Shown: in pieces, positions 34,560 through 47,272 of the stretch | Position numbering within the stretch: position 1 is the stretch's first letter | Layout of the letters: each line of letters begins with the position of its first letter | NCBI RefSeq assembly: GCF_019320115.1 | Contig: NC_089588.1 | Location: 120,835,707 to 120,899,706 of the forward strand | Reading direction: 5' to 3' | DNA: 64,000 nucleotides | From: Miscanthus floridulus | Lineage: Eukaryota; Streptophyta; Magnoliopsida; Poales; Poaceae | Made by a program: the position numbers and the translations under genes | The notes under the pieces: generated by a model | The model's input: only the letters and a program-made list of their open reading frames with translations | Told to the model about the DNA's origin: nothing | Databases searched by the model: none

Positions 34560-35775
34560 ACGGTTCCTGTTCTGTTCATCTTCTACTTTTCGATCTACAC
34601 GTCGCCGCCGCCATCTTCGATCTCGCCTCCGTCGCCGGCCTAGCCCCGCCCGGCCGTCGAGCCCGTCTCTGCCGCGCCGCCATTGTCGTCTACCCCCGCC
34701 CGGCCGCGCCATCCGCCGTCTCTCCGCCACCGCACCCGAGCCACCCTCCGTTGCCGACCGCTTCCTGCCCGGCCTCATCGTCGAGCCCCGCCCGGCGGCC
34801 GTCGAGCTCGTCTGCCGCGCCGTGCCGTCGTCGTCCTCGCGCGAGGTGCTCAGCTCGGCCCCATGGCCGGCCAGCACGCCCTGCCCGGCCCGCCCATCCG
34901 CCCCAGCTAGCCTTAGCTAGCTGCTGATCTCGGCCATATTTTTTAGATTGTTTTATATATATATGTTAGATTAAAATGTATGTTAAATTTAATTACTAGT
35001 TTATTTAGATAGTTTTTTAGATAGTTTTTGATATATATGTTAGATTAAAATGTATTAAAATTTAATTAGTAGTTTATTGTTAGTTTTTTAGATAGTTTTT
35101 GATATATGTTAGATTTAAATGTATTAAAATTTAATTAGTACTTTATTTAGATAGTTTTTTTAGATAGTTTTTTATTATAGTTTTTTATATATTTAGTAAT
35201 TATTATTCTATCTCTCTCTATATATGTGTTAGATTTAATTTTGATTTAGTAATTCTATCTATGTATATATGTTAGGTTTAATTAGATTTAGTAATTAATT
35301 CTATCTAGATATATGCGTGTTATTATATTTAATTGGATTTAGTAATTATATTCTATCTCTCTATATATATGTTAGATTCTATATGTATACATATGTACTT
35401 AATTATTTCTATGTGTATATATACATGTACTTATTTCCATGTGTTGAGAGAGAGAAAATTGTATCTAGAGAGACATTCTATGTGTTATCACATGCATATC
35501 TAGAGATATATACATATGCACTAATTTCTATGTGTTGAGAGAGAGAGAGAAAATTATATCATTCTATGTGTATATATACATGTACTTATTTCCATGTTTT
35601 TGGATCGAAAGTGTTTTTGATTCGATTCCAAAGCCTATACCTTATTATTGTTTATCCTTATGAAATATTATGTGTTATTATATTTAATTGGATTTAGTAA
35701 TTCTATATGTGTTATCACATGTACTTATGTTATGTGCCATAGTAATTCTATCTATGTGTTATCTTGAAGATACAA
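34560..35775 (+). other. Leader and AT-rich intron of TNP1 copy 3
   Basis: Near-identical to 20971-22186: GC-rich leader, then AT-rich degenerate repeats. No separate gene. Confidence 0.5.
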
Positions 35776-37544
35776 ATGGCTACTCCGGATGATAACTTGA
35801 ATGATGACATAATGGCGGATATTATCAACGCCGGCACCAATGCGGATGTAGATAACACGAGTCAGTACTTTGCTGATTATGAGGATAGCCTGAATATCTC
35901 GGTGGTTGAAGATCAACAAATTATCGCGCAAGAAAATACTGGCGAGGTATATTCGATTATCTATCATCTCTTATAGATGCATGCGTACGTATATTTGTTG
36001 TTAATCGTTGTATTTCTACTCATGTAGCCGGTCTCTGGATCTACATCAACCTCCAGCAAGAGTAGGAAAGTCCGAGGGCCAAAAAAGCCATTAGAGGGCC
36101 GTTTCATAATATCAGAATTCGACACCGACACCGGCAAACCATTGGGACCACATGCTCAGACATATGTCAATCAATGTGGGTTCATTGTAAGGGATAGGAT
36201 CCTGTTAGTGCTCGTGAATGGAAGCAGAAGATATCCGCTCCTAATTTTAGTTTTGTATCTGATCGTGACAAGAACCTAGCTTGGAGAGATATCACTCAGC
36301 ATTTCACATTACAAGCAGATGATGCTTTGAAGGAGCTAGTGAGGGATTGGACAATGAAGAAGATGGCAACATTATTCCAGAGTTGGAAGAAGACATTATA
36401 TAAAAAGTTTATCTTGAAGAATGATACGCCGGATTTCAATGCTAAGGCGTTTGTCAAGTTGGAGTCCCATTGGGATGACTTCGTACAATACAAGACATCT
36501 CAAGAGAGTGAGGAACGTGTGATGAGGAATCAGCAGAATGCCCGACAGAAGCAATACCATCATCGCATGGGATCAGGTGGTTATAGGAGTGCTATTCCCA
36601 AGTGGCAGAACCTAGAAGCAGAGATTACTGCCAAGGAAATCATACCTGAAACAATAGAGAAGAACTGGCCTCAACGCGTGAAGAATTGGTTCTACGCTCA
36701 TGGGGGAAGCCTAGACCCAGACACTGGCAAGCTAATTTTCGGCCAAAAAATTAAGAGAGCAACACAGAGACTAGCTCGTGCTAGGGAAGAAGCTGATAGT
36801 GGTGTTTTCAAGCCCAATAGAGAGAAGGATGAATTGACATATGCCCTAGAGAATCCCGAACACGGTGGTCGAACAAGAGGCTATGGGGTGGTTCTGTGGC
36901 TACAAGCATTCCCAGTAGACAAGGATACCTACAGAAGCCGCCAGAGAAAGAAGGATGATGAGGCAGACCGAATCCGCGTATTGGAGCAATTTGTTAATGA
37001 GTCACGACAAGCATTGCTTGAATCACGTGAACGAGAAAAATCTCTTGAGGCAAGAATGCAGGAGGAGATCAAGAGGCAAGTGCAGCTAGCAATGAGTCAA
37101 ATGAAATCGCAATCAACGCTGGGAGTAACCATTAGCCCCGTTGGTCAGATGAAAAGTAGTTGTGCTTCCACAGAGCTGCCAGTTATTCAAGATGACGCTG
37201 GGTTGCGCTTCCCTGTTGATGACATTACCGAGCCTCTAACAACATGTGAGCTGCACATTCCAGATGGTAATAATGCATCAATCATGGTGGCTGTCGGGGT
37301 TGTATCTCCAATAGACTGAACGAAGACACCAAGAATCCATGGGTCAGTTATTCAACCTGGATATGCTAGCGTCTCGATCGATAGAGTGCTCAAAGGTTAC
37401 AGCAATGTTCCTCTTGACATTGAAGGCAGTGATGGGGAGAAGACACTAGGAGAAGCAGAGAAAACATTTATTCAATGGCGCAAACGCTTCATCATTATTC
37501 CTGGGGTGCCACCGCTTCCCCTACCTCACCCTAGGTATGAATGA
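35776..37544 (+). pseudogene. TNP1-like CACTA protein, copy 3
   Basis: Near-identical to copy 1, sharing its ATCCTGTTAG frameshift (about 36200) and the CGA-to-TGA stop (37317-37319). Sharing these faults shows that copies 1 and 3 descend from one already broken gene. It lacks the protease part. Confidence 0.85.
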
Positions 37545-39023
37545 AAGTGAATGAAATATTATTTTCCATTAATTTTCTATTGGCTTCAAAAATAATTGAC
37601 CCACAACTTATTTTTGTAGCAGGGTCTCCCCCAGCCTAGCCCAATCATTCATTCCCCATCTCATCATAGCGTCGCGGGGGGCGAGACGACTTCATCCCCA
37701 CGGCGATCTCCAACTCCTACACCGGCTCCATCGCCTCCACAACGATCTCCAACTCCTACACCGGCCCCACCGCCTCCACAACGATCTCCAACGCCTCCAC
37801 GCCTACAAACTAGTTTTCGGAACCCTAGATTGTCTCCAATTGAAAAGTTTAGAATACCAAGTTTATTCAGATCATCAAGATATACAATTGTTATATAGAT
37901 CATTTTTTCATTTGAGAAAGTTTGAACAAAATGTAGTTCAAATTTCACAAGTGTGTGACATAGTTTTAGAAAGTCTATATGAGATTCAAGAATTTGTAAC
38001 TAGTGTTTGATAAAACTTTCTCAAATGGGAAAATGAGCTATGTAACAATTGTAGATCTTGCTAAGATGATCAAACTAGGTATTCAGAGATATTTCATCTG
38101 AGGTCATTTAGTGTCTCATTTGAGCAAGTTTAACCAAGTCAAATTTGGTCAAATGAAAAAACAACACTTTGACTCTAGTATTATAGACTCTAAATGACTT
38201 CAAATTGAAAAGTTTTGAATACCAAGTTTGTTAAACTCATCAAGATCTACAATTGTTGTTTTGGTCAACTTTCCATTTGAGATAGTTTGGATGGTTCAAA
38301 TTTGTGATTTTTAAATTTCTACACCTACAAACTACTTTTCGGAACCCTAGATTGTCTCAAATTGAAAAGTTTTGAATACCAAGTTTGTTCAGATAATCAA
38401 GATATACAATTGTTGTTTTGGTCAACTTTCCATTTGAGAAAGTTACATGGTTTAAATTTGTGATTTTTAAATTTTGACGCCTACAAACTAGTTTTGGGAA
38501 CCCTAGATTGTCTCAAATTGAAAAGTTTTGAATATTAAGTTTGTTCAACTCATCAAGATCTACAATCCTTATATAGGCCATTTTTTCATTTGAAAAATTT
38601 GTAGAACAAAAACACTATATTTTCTTTATTTTTATAGGTTCAACAAAAATTTCCTGTCATTTTGGTCAAAAAACCGAGAAAAAATTGAAACATTGACGTT
38701 ACAATAATGTGATAATAAATTTCCTATCGAATAATATTAGTTTTATTAATTTTAAGTTACAAATATATTTTTGCATTAACAAAATACTTAGTATTAGTAA
38801 CATTTATATTCTATATTCATAAAAGAAATTAAAAACTTTAGGTTACAAAATTTTTCCTATTTACAATAAATAATTAGTTAATCAATAGTATTTTTTAAAA
38901 TAAATATTGCAAAGTATTGAAGTTGCTATAGAATTAATTAGTATTAAACAAGGAGAACAAAATCAAAATCCCAGGCCTTTCCAATTACTCTGGCGGGCTG
39001 CCAAAATTTTCAGGCCTTCAGTT
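37545..39023. repeat. Proline-linker stub and tandem-repeat region, unit 2
   Basis: Copy of 23956-25435, including the same ACGCCT joint (about 37800). No further gene. Confidence 0.8.
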
Positions 39024-39263
39024 CCGGCCCAGGCCAGGAACCGGGACTAAAGGGTAGGCGGAATTGCCCGCCCAAAAATACCTTTAGTCCCGGCTGGTAA
39101 CACCAACCGGGACTAAAGATCCTTTAGTCCCGGCTGGTAAGTCGAGCCGGGACTAAAGGGTTGAACCTTTAGTCCCGGTTCGGCTTACCAGCCGAGACTA
39201 AAGGAGCTTTAGCCCCGGTTGGTGTTATCAGCCGGGACTAAAGGGTCCCGGCCTATATATATC
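39024..39263 (+). promoter_or_regulatory. Internal TTTAGTCCCGG cluster with TATA box, upstream of TNP1 copy 4
   Basis: Copy of 25436-25675; TATATATA at 39254-39261. This is the cluster in front of the only TNP1 copy that still has its protease part. Confidence 0.6.
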
Positions 39264-40359
39264 GAACGGTTCCTCTGTTCATCTTCTACTTTTCGATCTA
39301 CAATGTCGATCTCGTCTCTGCCGCGCCCGGCCGCGTCGAGCTCTGCCGCGCCGCCGTCGTCGTCTACCCCCACCCGGCCTCGTCGTCGAGCCCCGCCTGG
39401 CGGCCGTCGAGCTTGTCTCCGCCGTACGTCGTCCTTGCGTGGCTCAGCTTGGCCCCGTGGCCGGGCAGCACGCCCGCCATCCGCCCCTAGCCTGCTAGCT
39501 ATAGCTCGGCCATATTTTTTTAGATAGTTTTTGATATATATGTTAGATTAAAATGTATTAAAATTTAATTAGTAGTTTATTCTTAGTTTTTTAGTTAGTT
39601 TTTAGATAGTTTTTTATATATGTTAATTAGATTTAAATGTATTAAAATTTAATTGTACTTTATTTAGATAGTTTTTTTAGATAGTTTTTATTATAGTTTT
39701 TGATATGTTTAGTAATTATTATTCTATCTCTCTCTATATATGTGTTAGATTTAATTTTGATTTAGTAATTCTATCTATGTATATATGTTAGGTTTAATTA
39801 GATTTAGTAATTAATTCTATCTAGATATATGTGTGCTATTTTATTTAATTGGATTTAGTAATTATATTCTATCTCTCTCTATATATGTTAGATTTAATTT
39901 TGTTTTAGTAATTGACACATGCATATTTTATTAGTAATTCTATCTCTATATCACATGCATATTTTATTTTAGTAATTCTATCTATATATCACTTGGATAT
40001 TTTATTAGTAATTCTATCTATATCACATGTATCTAGAGAGAGATTCTATATGTGTACATATATATATACTTAATTATTTCTATGTGTATATACATGTACT
40101 TAATTATTTCCATGTGTTGAGAGAGAGAGAGAAAATTGTATCTAGAGAGACATTCTATATGTTATCACATGCATATCTAGAGATATATACATATGCACTT
40201 ATTTCTATGTGTTGAGAGAGAGAGAAAATTGTATCATTCTATGTGTATATATTTAATTATGTGTTATTATATTTAATTGGATTTAGTAATTCTATATGTG
40301 TTATCACATGTACTTATGTTATGTGCCATAGTAATTCTATCTATGTCTTGAAGATACAA
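39264..40359 (+). other. Leader and AT-rich intron of TNP1 copy 4
   Basis: Copy of 25676-26770. AT-rich degenerate repeats; no other gene. Confidence 0.5.
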
Positions 40360-43300
40360 ATGACTGCTCCGGATGATAACTTGAATGATGACATAATGAC
40401 AGATATTATCAACGCCGGCACCAATACGGATGTAGATGACACGAGTCAGTACTTTGCTGATTATGAGGATATCCTGAATATCCCGGTGGTTGAAGATCAA
40501 TAAATTGTCGCGCAAGAAAATACTGGTGAGGTATATTCGATTATCTATCATCTCTTATAGATGCATGCGTACGTATATTTGTTGTTAATCGTTGTGTTTC
40601 TACTCATGTAGCCGGTCTCTGGATCTACATCAACCATAGACAAGAGTCGGAAAGTCCGAGGGCCAAAAAAGCTATTAGAGGGCCGTTTCATAATATCAGA
40701 ATTCGACACCGACACCGGCAAACCATTGGGACCACATGCTCAGACATATGTCAATCAATGTGGGTTCATTGTAAGGGATAGGATCCCAGTTAGTGCTCGT
40801 GAATGGAAGCAGAAGATATCCGCTCCTAATGTTAGTTTTGTATCTGATCGTGACAAGAACCTAGCTTGGAGAGATATCACTCAGCATTTCACATTACAAG
40901 CAGATGATGCTTTGAAGGAGCTAGTGAGGGATTGGACAATGAAGAAGATGGCAACATTGTTCTAGAGTTGGAAGAAGACATTCTATAAAAAGTTTATCTT
41001 GAAGAATGATACGCCAGATTTCAATGCTAAGGCGTTTGTCAAGTTAGAGTCCCATTGGGATGACTTCATAGAATACAAGACATCTCAAGAGAGTGAGGAA
41101 CGTGTGATGAGGAATCAGCAGAATGCCCGACAGAAGCAATACCAGCATCGCATGGGATCAGGTGGTTATAGGAGTGCTATTCCCAAGTGGCAGAACCTAG
41201 AAGCAGAGATTACTGCCAAGGGAATCATACCTGAAACAATAGAGAAGAACTGGCCTCAACGCGCGAAGAATTGGTTCTATGCTCATGGGGAAAGCCTAGA
41301 CCCAGACACTGGCAAGCTAATTTTTGGCCAAAAAATTGAGAGAGCAACACAGAGACTAGCTCGTGCTAGAGAAGAAGCTGATAGTGGTGTTTTCAAGCCC
41401 AATAGAGAGAAGGATGAATTGACATATGCCCTAGAGAATCCCGAACACGGTGGTCGAACAAGAGGCTATGGGGTGGTTTCGTGGCTACAAGCATTCCCAG
41501 CAGACAAGGATACCTACAGAAGCCGCCAGAGAAAGAAGGATGAGGAGGCAGACCGAATCCGTGTATTGGAGAAATTTGTTAATGAGTCACGACAAGCATT
41601 GCTTGAATCATGTGAACGAGAAAAATCTCTTGAGGCAAGAATGCAGGAGGAGATCAAGAGGCAAGTGCAGCTAGCAATGAGTCAAATGCAATCGCAATCA
41701 ACGCTGGGAGTCACCATTAGCCCCGTTGGTCAGATGAAAAGCAGTTGTGCTTCGACAGAGCTGCCAGTTATTCAAGATGACGCTGGGTTGCGCTTCCCTA
41801 TTGATGACATTACCGAGCCTCTAACAACATGTGAGCTGCACATTCCAGATGGTAATAATGCATCAATCATGGTGGCTGTCGAGGTTGTATCTCCAATAGA
41901 CCGAACAAAGACACCAAGAATCCATTGGTCAGTTATTCAACCTGGATATGCTAGCGTCTCGGTCGATAGAGTGCTCAAAGGTTACAGCAATGTTCCTCTT
42001 GACATTGAAGGCGGTGATGGGGAGAAGACACTAGGAGAAGCAGAGAAGACATTTATTCAATGGCGCAAATGCTTCATCATCATTCTTGGGGCGCCACCGC
42101 TTCCCCTATCTCACCCTAGGTATGAATGAAAGTGAATGAAATATTATTTTCCATTAATTTTATATTGGCTTCAAAAATAATTGACTCACAACTTGTTTTT
42201 GTAGCAGGGTCTCCCCCCAGCCTAGCCCAATCATTCATTCCCCATCTCATCACAGCGTCGCGGGGGGTGAGACGACTTCATCCCCACGGCGATCTCCAAC
42301 TCCTACACCGGCCCCATCGCCTCCACAACGATCTCCAACTCCTACACCGGCCCCACCGCCTCCACAACGATCTCCAACGCCTCCACGCCGGTCTCCAACA
42401 CCGGCCTCATCGTCTCCACGCCGGTCTCCAACACCGCCCCCACCCCCTCCACAGCGACGCACTATAGAGACGTCTATGGTCCTGGCGGCAAAGAAGACCC
42501 CAAAAAAAAGAGTTATTTCTCAAGAAATACTTCCTGAAAAGACTGATGAGCAAATAGCAGCTGAAGAAGACAAAAAAGTGAAAGATTTTTTTATAGATAT
42601 CGAAAAGCAGAGACAAGCGAAGCTTAAGGAGAAGCCGTACTTTTACATACCACAAGATCTGCTGAGGCAGAAGGTCGAAGCTCACAAGAAAAAGATACTT
42701 AAACTTCGTAAGCCTCCGCCACCATCAGACTATGACCGCTCCCTCGTGAAGTCACATGATGCAGATAAGAAAAGGAAAAGAGCATCAGGGAAGGATGTCC
42801 CACAGCTCGGACAACAGAAGCAACCAATGCAAAATCTTGTTGTTGCTAATGAATATGGTTCCAACATAGAAGTCTATCGACCAGACAACTCTGGAGAAGT
42901 GTCTGTTCAAGATCTTAATGCTTTTTTTGAACTAACTGGTTTAACCTTGGATCAATTGACGGGCAAAGCTCCAATCCAGAACTTGGAAGTTGATACCTGG
43001 AAGACTTATAAATTTGGCAAAAGTCTGTACAACCCTGCGGCTCTGAATGAATTGGGTACGCAAATGTACTTGCTCAACAAGTGGTACATGCAGGCGTGTG
43101 GCAGGGGTGAGGAGTGGATCTTTGTTAGATTTAGAGACCATCATAACTTCCGTGGCGATGACATCTTACATATTAGTTTCGAAGAATTGCATCAACTATA
43201 CCACATGGACGCTCTGGACAAATCAATCATTAGCTGCTTTTGTTTGTAAGTGATTCTTACTTTTATTTAATAAACTCACTTCCATGCGTACGTGTATAAT

Positions 43301-44274
43301 TATCCTCACATGTAACTTATATTTATATACAGATTCCAGATGTCAGAGCTCCAAAGAATACAAGACACCAGTGTTGGCTTCATTGATCCTTATATCCTAT
43401 TCAAAACCGATATTATTGTCAAGGAGCAGTGGGTATCTGAAGCACAGAAGAATATCATGAGGTTCTTCGTGAAGCAGCACGACAAAACAACAATACTTTT
43501 CCCGTACAACTTTGAGTAAGTGTTAATAATAATGTAGTCTACACATTTTATGTAATATCAATACAACTTATATGCATGTACGTGTGTGTATAAACCAATG
43601 CAGGTTTCACTGGATACTCATTGTCATTGAGTTAAACTCAAGTCGGTTAGTAATCTTGGACTCGTCGAGAAAAGAGCGGGCACTATACCAAGATATGATA
43701 GACATTATCAAGGGGTAATTTCGATCTCTCGCGCACAACTATTATTGAATAGACTTTGCCATAATTTATTAACGATCGTACATTATTGGTCGCACAGGGT
43801 TTAGAAAGAGTTTATTCGGCAACACCGCAAGGATTGCAAGGCACCACTTAATGTAGTTGAAATACCAGTAAGTTGTATTATATATACTTCCCCATGTGTT
43901 TAATTACTATATCGTACTTCAATTTATGTGTGAGATGATGAGAATAATCTTATTCTCGTACAGTGGTGTTTGCGGCAGCAGCCAGGTAATAACTTGTGTG
44001 GATACTACGTTTGTGAATTTATCACTGCACACATAAGAAGAACTCCTGAAGATGTCCTCAGAGTACGTATATATCAATTTTTTATTTATTTTTAAATGAA
44101 TATATATATATGTATTAATACTTTTCCTTTTATTTCAAATGCAAGACTGAATGGTTGAAACAAAGAGTCATGCAAAAAGACCATCTGAAAGCAGTTCAAG
44201 AGTCAATAGCAGGATTTCTTCTAGAAAAAGTGCTAAATCCCAACGGCGAGTTCTACTTTGATCCTAAGGAATAA
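40360..44274 (+). pseudogene. TNP1-like protein fused to a Ulp1-type (C48) cysteine protease, copy 4
   Basis: Eight exons can be placed: 40360-40530, 40612-42119, 42208-43245, 43333-43515, 43604-43714, 43798-43867, 43964-44062, 44146-44274, all with GT-AG borders and agreeing phases. The N-terminal half is the TNP1/DUF8039 protein. Exon 3 encodes a proline linker (repeats of QRSPTPTPAP), a lysine-rich region and a helical part. Exons 4-8 form a Ulp1-like fold with the expected catalytic order: His in FHWILIVI, Asp in VILDSSRK, Gln in LRQQPGNN, Cys in NNLCGYYVCEF. In Ulp1 relatives this chemistry removes SUMO; the target in CACTA elements is unknown. Disabling changes: TAA 40501, TAG 40963, and TAG 43802-43804 where a Trp (GVWKEF) would be expected. 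Confidence 0.85.
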
Positions 44275-44539
44275 ATGATGTAAATTAAATGTTTATTGAT
44301 ATCGTTATTTTCGAGAACAAGATTAGGAAAGTGTTGTATATATACATATATATCTATAATATATATAGTTTCATACTTTATTCGAATATAATAATGCTCG
44401 AGATGAGAATTAGATGTAATTATATGCGTGCGTGTATTTATATTAGCAGCGTAGAATACGTACATAAAAACATATTATATATTAAACAAATATGTGTAAC
44501 TGAACTGAAAACAAATTAAACAAAAAAAAAGAAAAAAAA

Positions 44540-44781
44540 GGAACCTTTAGTCCCAGTTGGGGTTACCAACCGGAAATAAAGGGTGCGGCCACGTTTCCTC
44601 GGCTAGAGAGCCTTTAATCCCGGTTGGTAACACCAACCGGGACTAAAAGTCCCTCTTTAGTCCCGGCTCGATGACCCGGGACTGAAGGTTCCACCTTTAG
44701 TCCTGGGATCGTTGTCCCGGCGCGGTAACCGGGACTAAAGGCCGTTACCTCCCGGGACAACAAGGCCATCCTGTAGTAGTG
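44540..44781. repeat. Right subterminal repeats and TIR of the composite CACTA
   Basis: About eight TTTAGTCCCGGTTGG-type repeats in both orientations end at CCATCCTGTAGTAGTG. 44275-44539 between the last exon and the repeats is AT-rich 3' sequence. Confidence 0.8.
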
Positions 44782-45697
44782 TCGGTTGTCACTTAGAGTG
44801 TACCTTTTTCTTTCGTTCGTTCTTTTTTCCAAGGGAACAGGATATTACTGTGGTGGCTTCACTCCACTGGCCCTTGTATTCCACTTCCTTTTTTGCTCTC
44901 CAGTCTCTACAACTAATAATGGAGGAGCAATTTGGAACAACGAGAGGTGATGTCCAATGCTTCTACGCTTACCAATTATATATTTGATTAATATGCGTCA
45001 CTAGGTTATCATTCATCATTGATCAGCCGCTTATCTAAGCATTCCATAAATGGCGCGTTTGGTGATTGTTTGGATTCAGATTTCATAAAGAGAAGAATGT
45101 GGTGGAATTGACCGATGTACCCTTCGCCATATGATACTTTTCTTGAATATGGAGAAATAAAATGTTTGAAAAATATGAGTAGTATTAATTAATCCATTGA
45201 CACATTATTGGGCCACACAAAATCTCAGCGGCACAGAGTGCGACACCCTGTGTCACTGCAAACATGTTATGCACAAACTCATGGCAACATTCATCTCATA
45301 TCATGCGCATTAGTGTTGCAAAAATGCTGAAAAACAAAAATTTCTGTGGCTTTGTTTGTATTGTGCAAGTTGTGGTCATTTTGGGTTATTTGCGAAGCTA
45401 GATCCTTAAAAACTTAATAACAACTCTTAAAAAAAACTAATGTTTGTAGTACAAACTTAGGTCTGATTACTAGAATGGGAATGAATGTCAAAGTTCTGTG
45501 TCAAGTATTTTCCCACAACTATGAAAAACTATAAATGAAAAACAGATTCTGAGCTGTCACTTAACTGCTGACTACCAGTTTTCGACTCAAAATTTAAATA
45601 TAACTTCAAAGACAAGTTTTCCTAGATGTGGTATGACTAGCTTCACCAGATCATCTTATAGCTGTTTACAAATTTTGAAATCGTTGGACATCATTTG
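44782..45697. other. No gene recognised
   Basis: AT-rich sequence with no open frame worth noting. It may include 3' flank of the MULE that follows on the minus strand. No terminal repeat was identified. Confidence 0.4.
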
Positions 45698-46945
45698 CTA
45701 TTTTTCATAGAGGAGGACCGAAGGCCTCGCCGACTTCTTGATTGGCCCAAATCTCAACTTCGTGCAAATGTTCCTTTCTGGCCTTTCCCCACATATCATC
45801 GGTGGACAAGTTTGTCTGGGCGAGGGAATACCTCTTAACAGAGTACTCGTTGCACTTGTGAAAGGAGAACTCAACGATGCCTGACACTGGTAGGCTTCGA
45901 ACTCACCTAAAAACTTTGTTGAAAGACTCACGCACGTTTGTGGTCATGATGCCATACCTAAAGCCGCCCTCATCATATCCTAGTGCCCACTTAGACTTGT
46001 GCTGCATCTGCTCCTCCAACCATGCCTTAGGCTTAGTGTTCAGTAATTTGTCAACTTCTTTCTTTCTCTCCTCAAACTGATGCTATGAACGTGCACAACA
46101 TAGGGCCTTTACCTTGTCTACAACCTTCTTCTTCCTTTGACGGCGCCAGAAATTAGCTCCGAAATGTCTCATGCACCATCTGTGCTCGAGAGGAGGGTAA
46201 CCATCAATCTCTTCTCTGGCTGCATTACGCAATCTGATGTGCCGGTCTGAGATCATACATACCCGCCGAGAGGTGCCAAGCACATGTATCCGTAGAAGCT
46301 GCATGAACCAGGACCATGAATTGTTGTTTTCTCCCTCTGCCAATGCAAACGCTAGTGGCACTATCTGATCCTCCAGATCAATAGCTGCGGCCATCATCAA
46401 AACGCCCCTGTACTGGCCTGTAAGGAAAGTGCCATCAACGTGTATGACTGGGTGACAGTATTGGAGAGACTGTTCGGTTTGTGAAAAGGACCAAAAGACA
46501 CGCTGCAGGACATGTGTTATGTGACCGATAGAGGAGACAAAGTACTTCCCTCCGGTGTATGGAAACCATCTTAAGCCGGGGTTATAGTAAGCCATTGCAC
46601 ACAATATCCTAGGAACCCTGTTGTACGCCTCCTTCTAACTACCCCAAGGAATCTCCAAGGCTAGCTGCTTCGCACGCCAAACCTTTCCATACTTGGGAGT
46701 ATAACCTGTGAAGCCGAGTATAGCCCGAATCAACATTGACACCAAAACATCGCTATCCTCATCCACGAGGCCCAATATGCGATGGGACAGGTAATGTGCC
46801 GTGAGCTGAGAATGTTCTAGCTTCCCCTTATTTGTTAGACATGTGTGGGGTTGAACCACTTTCGTTATCCTCCATTTCCCATCACTGGCCTTCCTACGAG
46901 CCAATACCTTCCAAAGACATCCTTGCTTGCATGTTACGTAGATCT

Positions 46946-47272
46946 CACTAGTAGAGAAATGACATTTCATCCGCTTCGATTTTGGGCATTAGTCTCGGTA
47001 TTTTTTACGTCCAGGAGTAAAGGAAGAATTAGTCCCGGTTGAAGCTACCAACAGGGACTAAAGGCCCCTGTCCTGGCACGCTTTCGTAGTAGGCCACCTT
47101 TAGTCCCGGTTGGTGTTACCAACCTGGACTAAAGGTCGACCTTTAGTCCCGGTTGGTGTCCCGATTGGTGTTACCAACCCGGACTAAAGGTCCTTCAACC
47201 TTTAGTCCCGGTTGGTAATATCAACTGGGACTAAAGGGTGACCTTTTAGTCCCGGTTGGTGTCACCAACTGA
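46946..47272. mobile_element. Short non-autonomous CACTA, TTTAGTCCCGG family
   Basis: It starts CACTAGTAGAGAAATGAC at 46946 and consists almost wholly of TTTAGTCCCGGTTGGT repeats and complements. The matching right terminus (expected ...TCTCTACTAGTG) is not visible; host MULE sequence resumes at about 47273 (CTCTTGCTTTGATCTG). TCT flanks both sides and could be the 3-bp duplication. It interrupts the MULE gene between the N-terminal region and the zinc-finger region. Confidence 0.7.

Larger units (their letters stand above)
28514..42099 (+). repeat. 13.6-kb tandem duplication, unit 2
   Basis: This is a copy of 14910-28513. It starts inside the leader intron without the promoter or first exon, and ends where the unique protease part of the last TNP1 gene continues. 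Its genes are somewhat better preserved than those of unit 1 (fewer frameshifts). Confidence 0.93.
14091..44781 (+). mobile_element. Composite CACTA element, TTTAGTCCCGG family, with nested tandem duplications
   Basis: The left end CACTACTAGAGAACAG starts at 14091. The right end, read on the minus strand from 44781, starts CACTACTACAGGATGG. Both are followed by TTTAGTCCCGGTTGGT-type subterminal repeats. Flanking triplets are TCA (14088-14090) and TCG (44782-44784), a near match only, so a single insertion event is likely but not proven. Inside, in order: GRF-zinc-finger ORF, tnp2, TNP1 copy 1, TNP1 copy 2, then the whole set again, with the last TNP1 continuing into a Ulp1-type protease. Removing one 13.6-kb and one 4.6-4.7-kb repeat leaves about 12.5 kb, a normal autonomous CACTA size. 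All gene copies carry disabling mutations. Confidence 0.75.
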
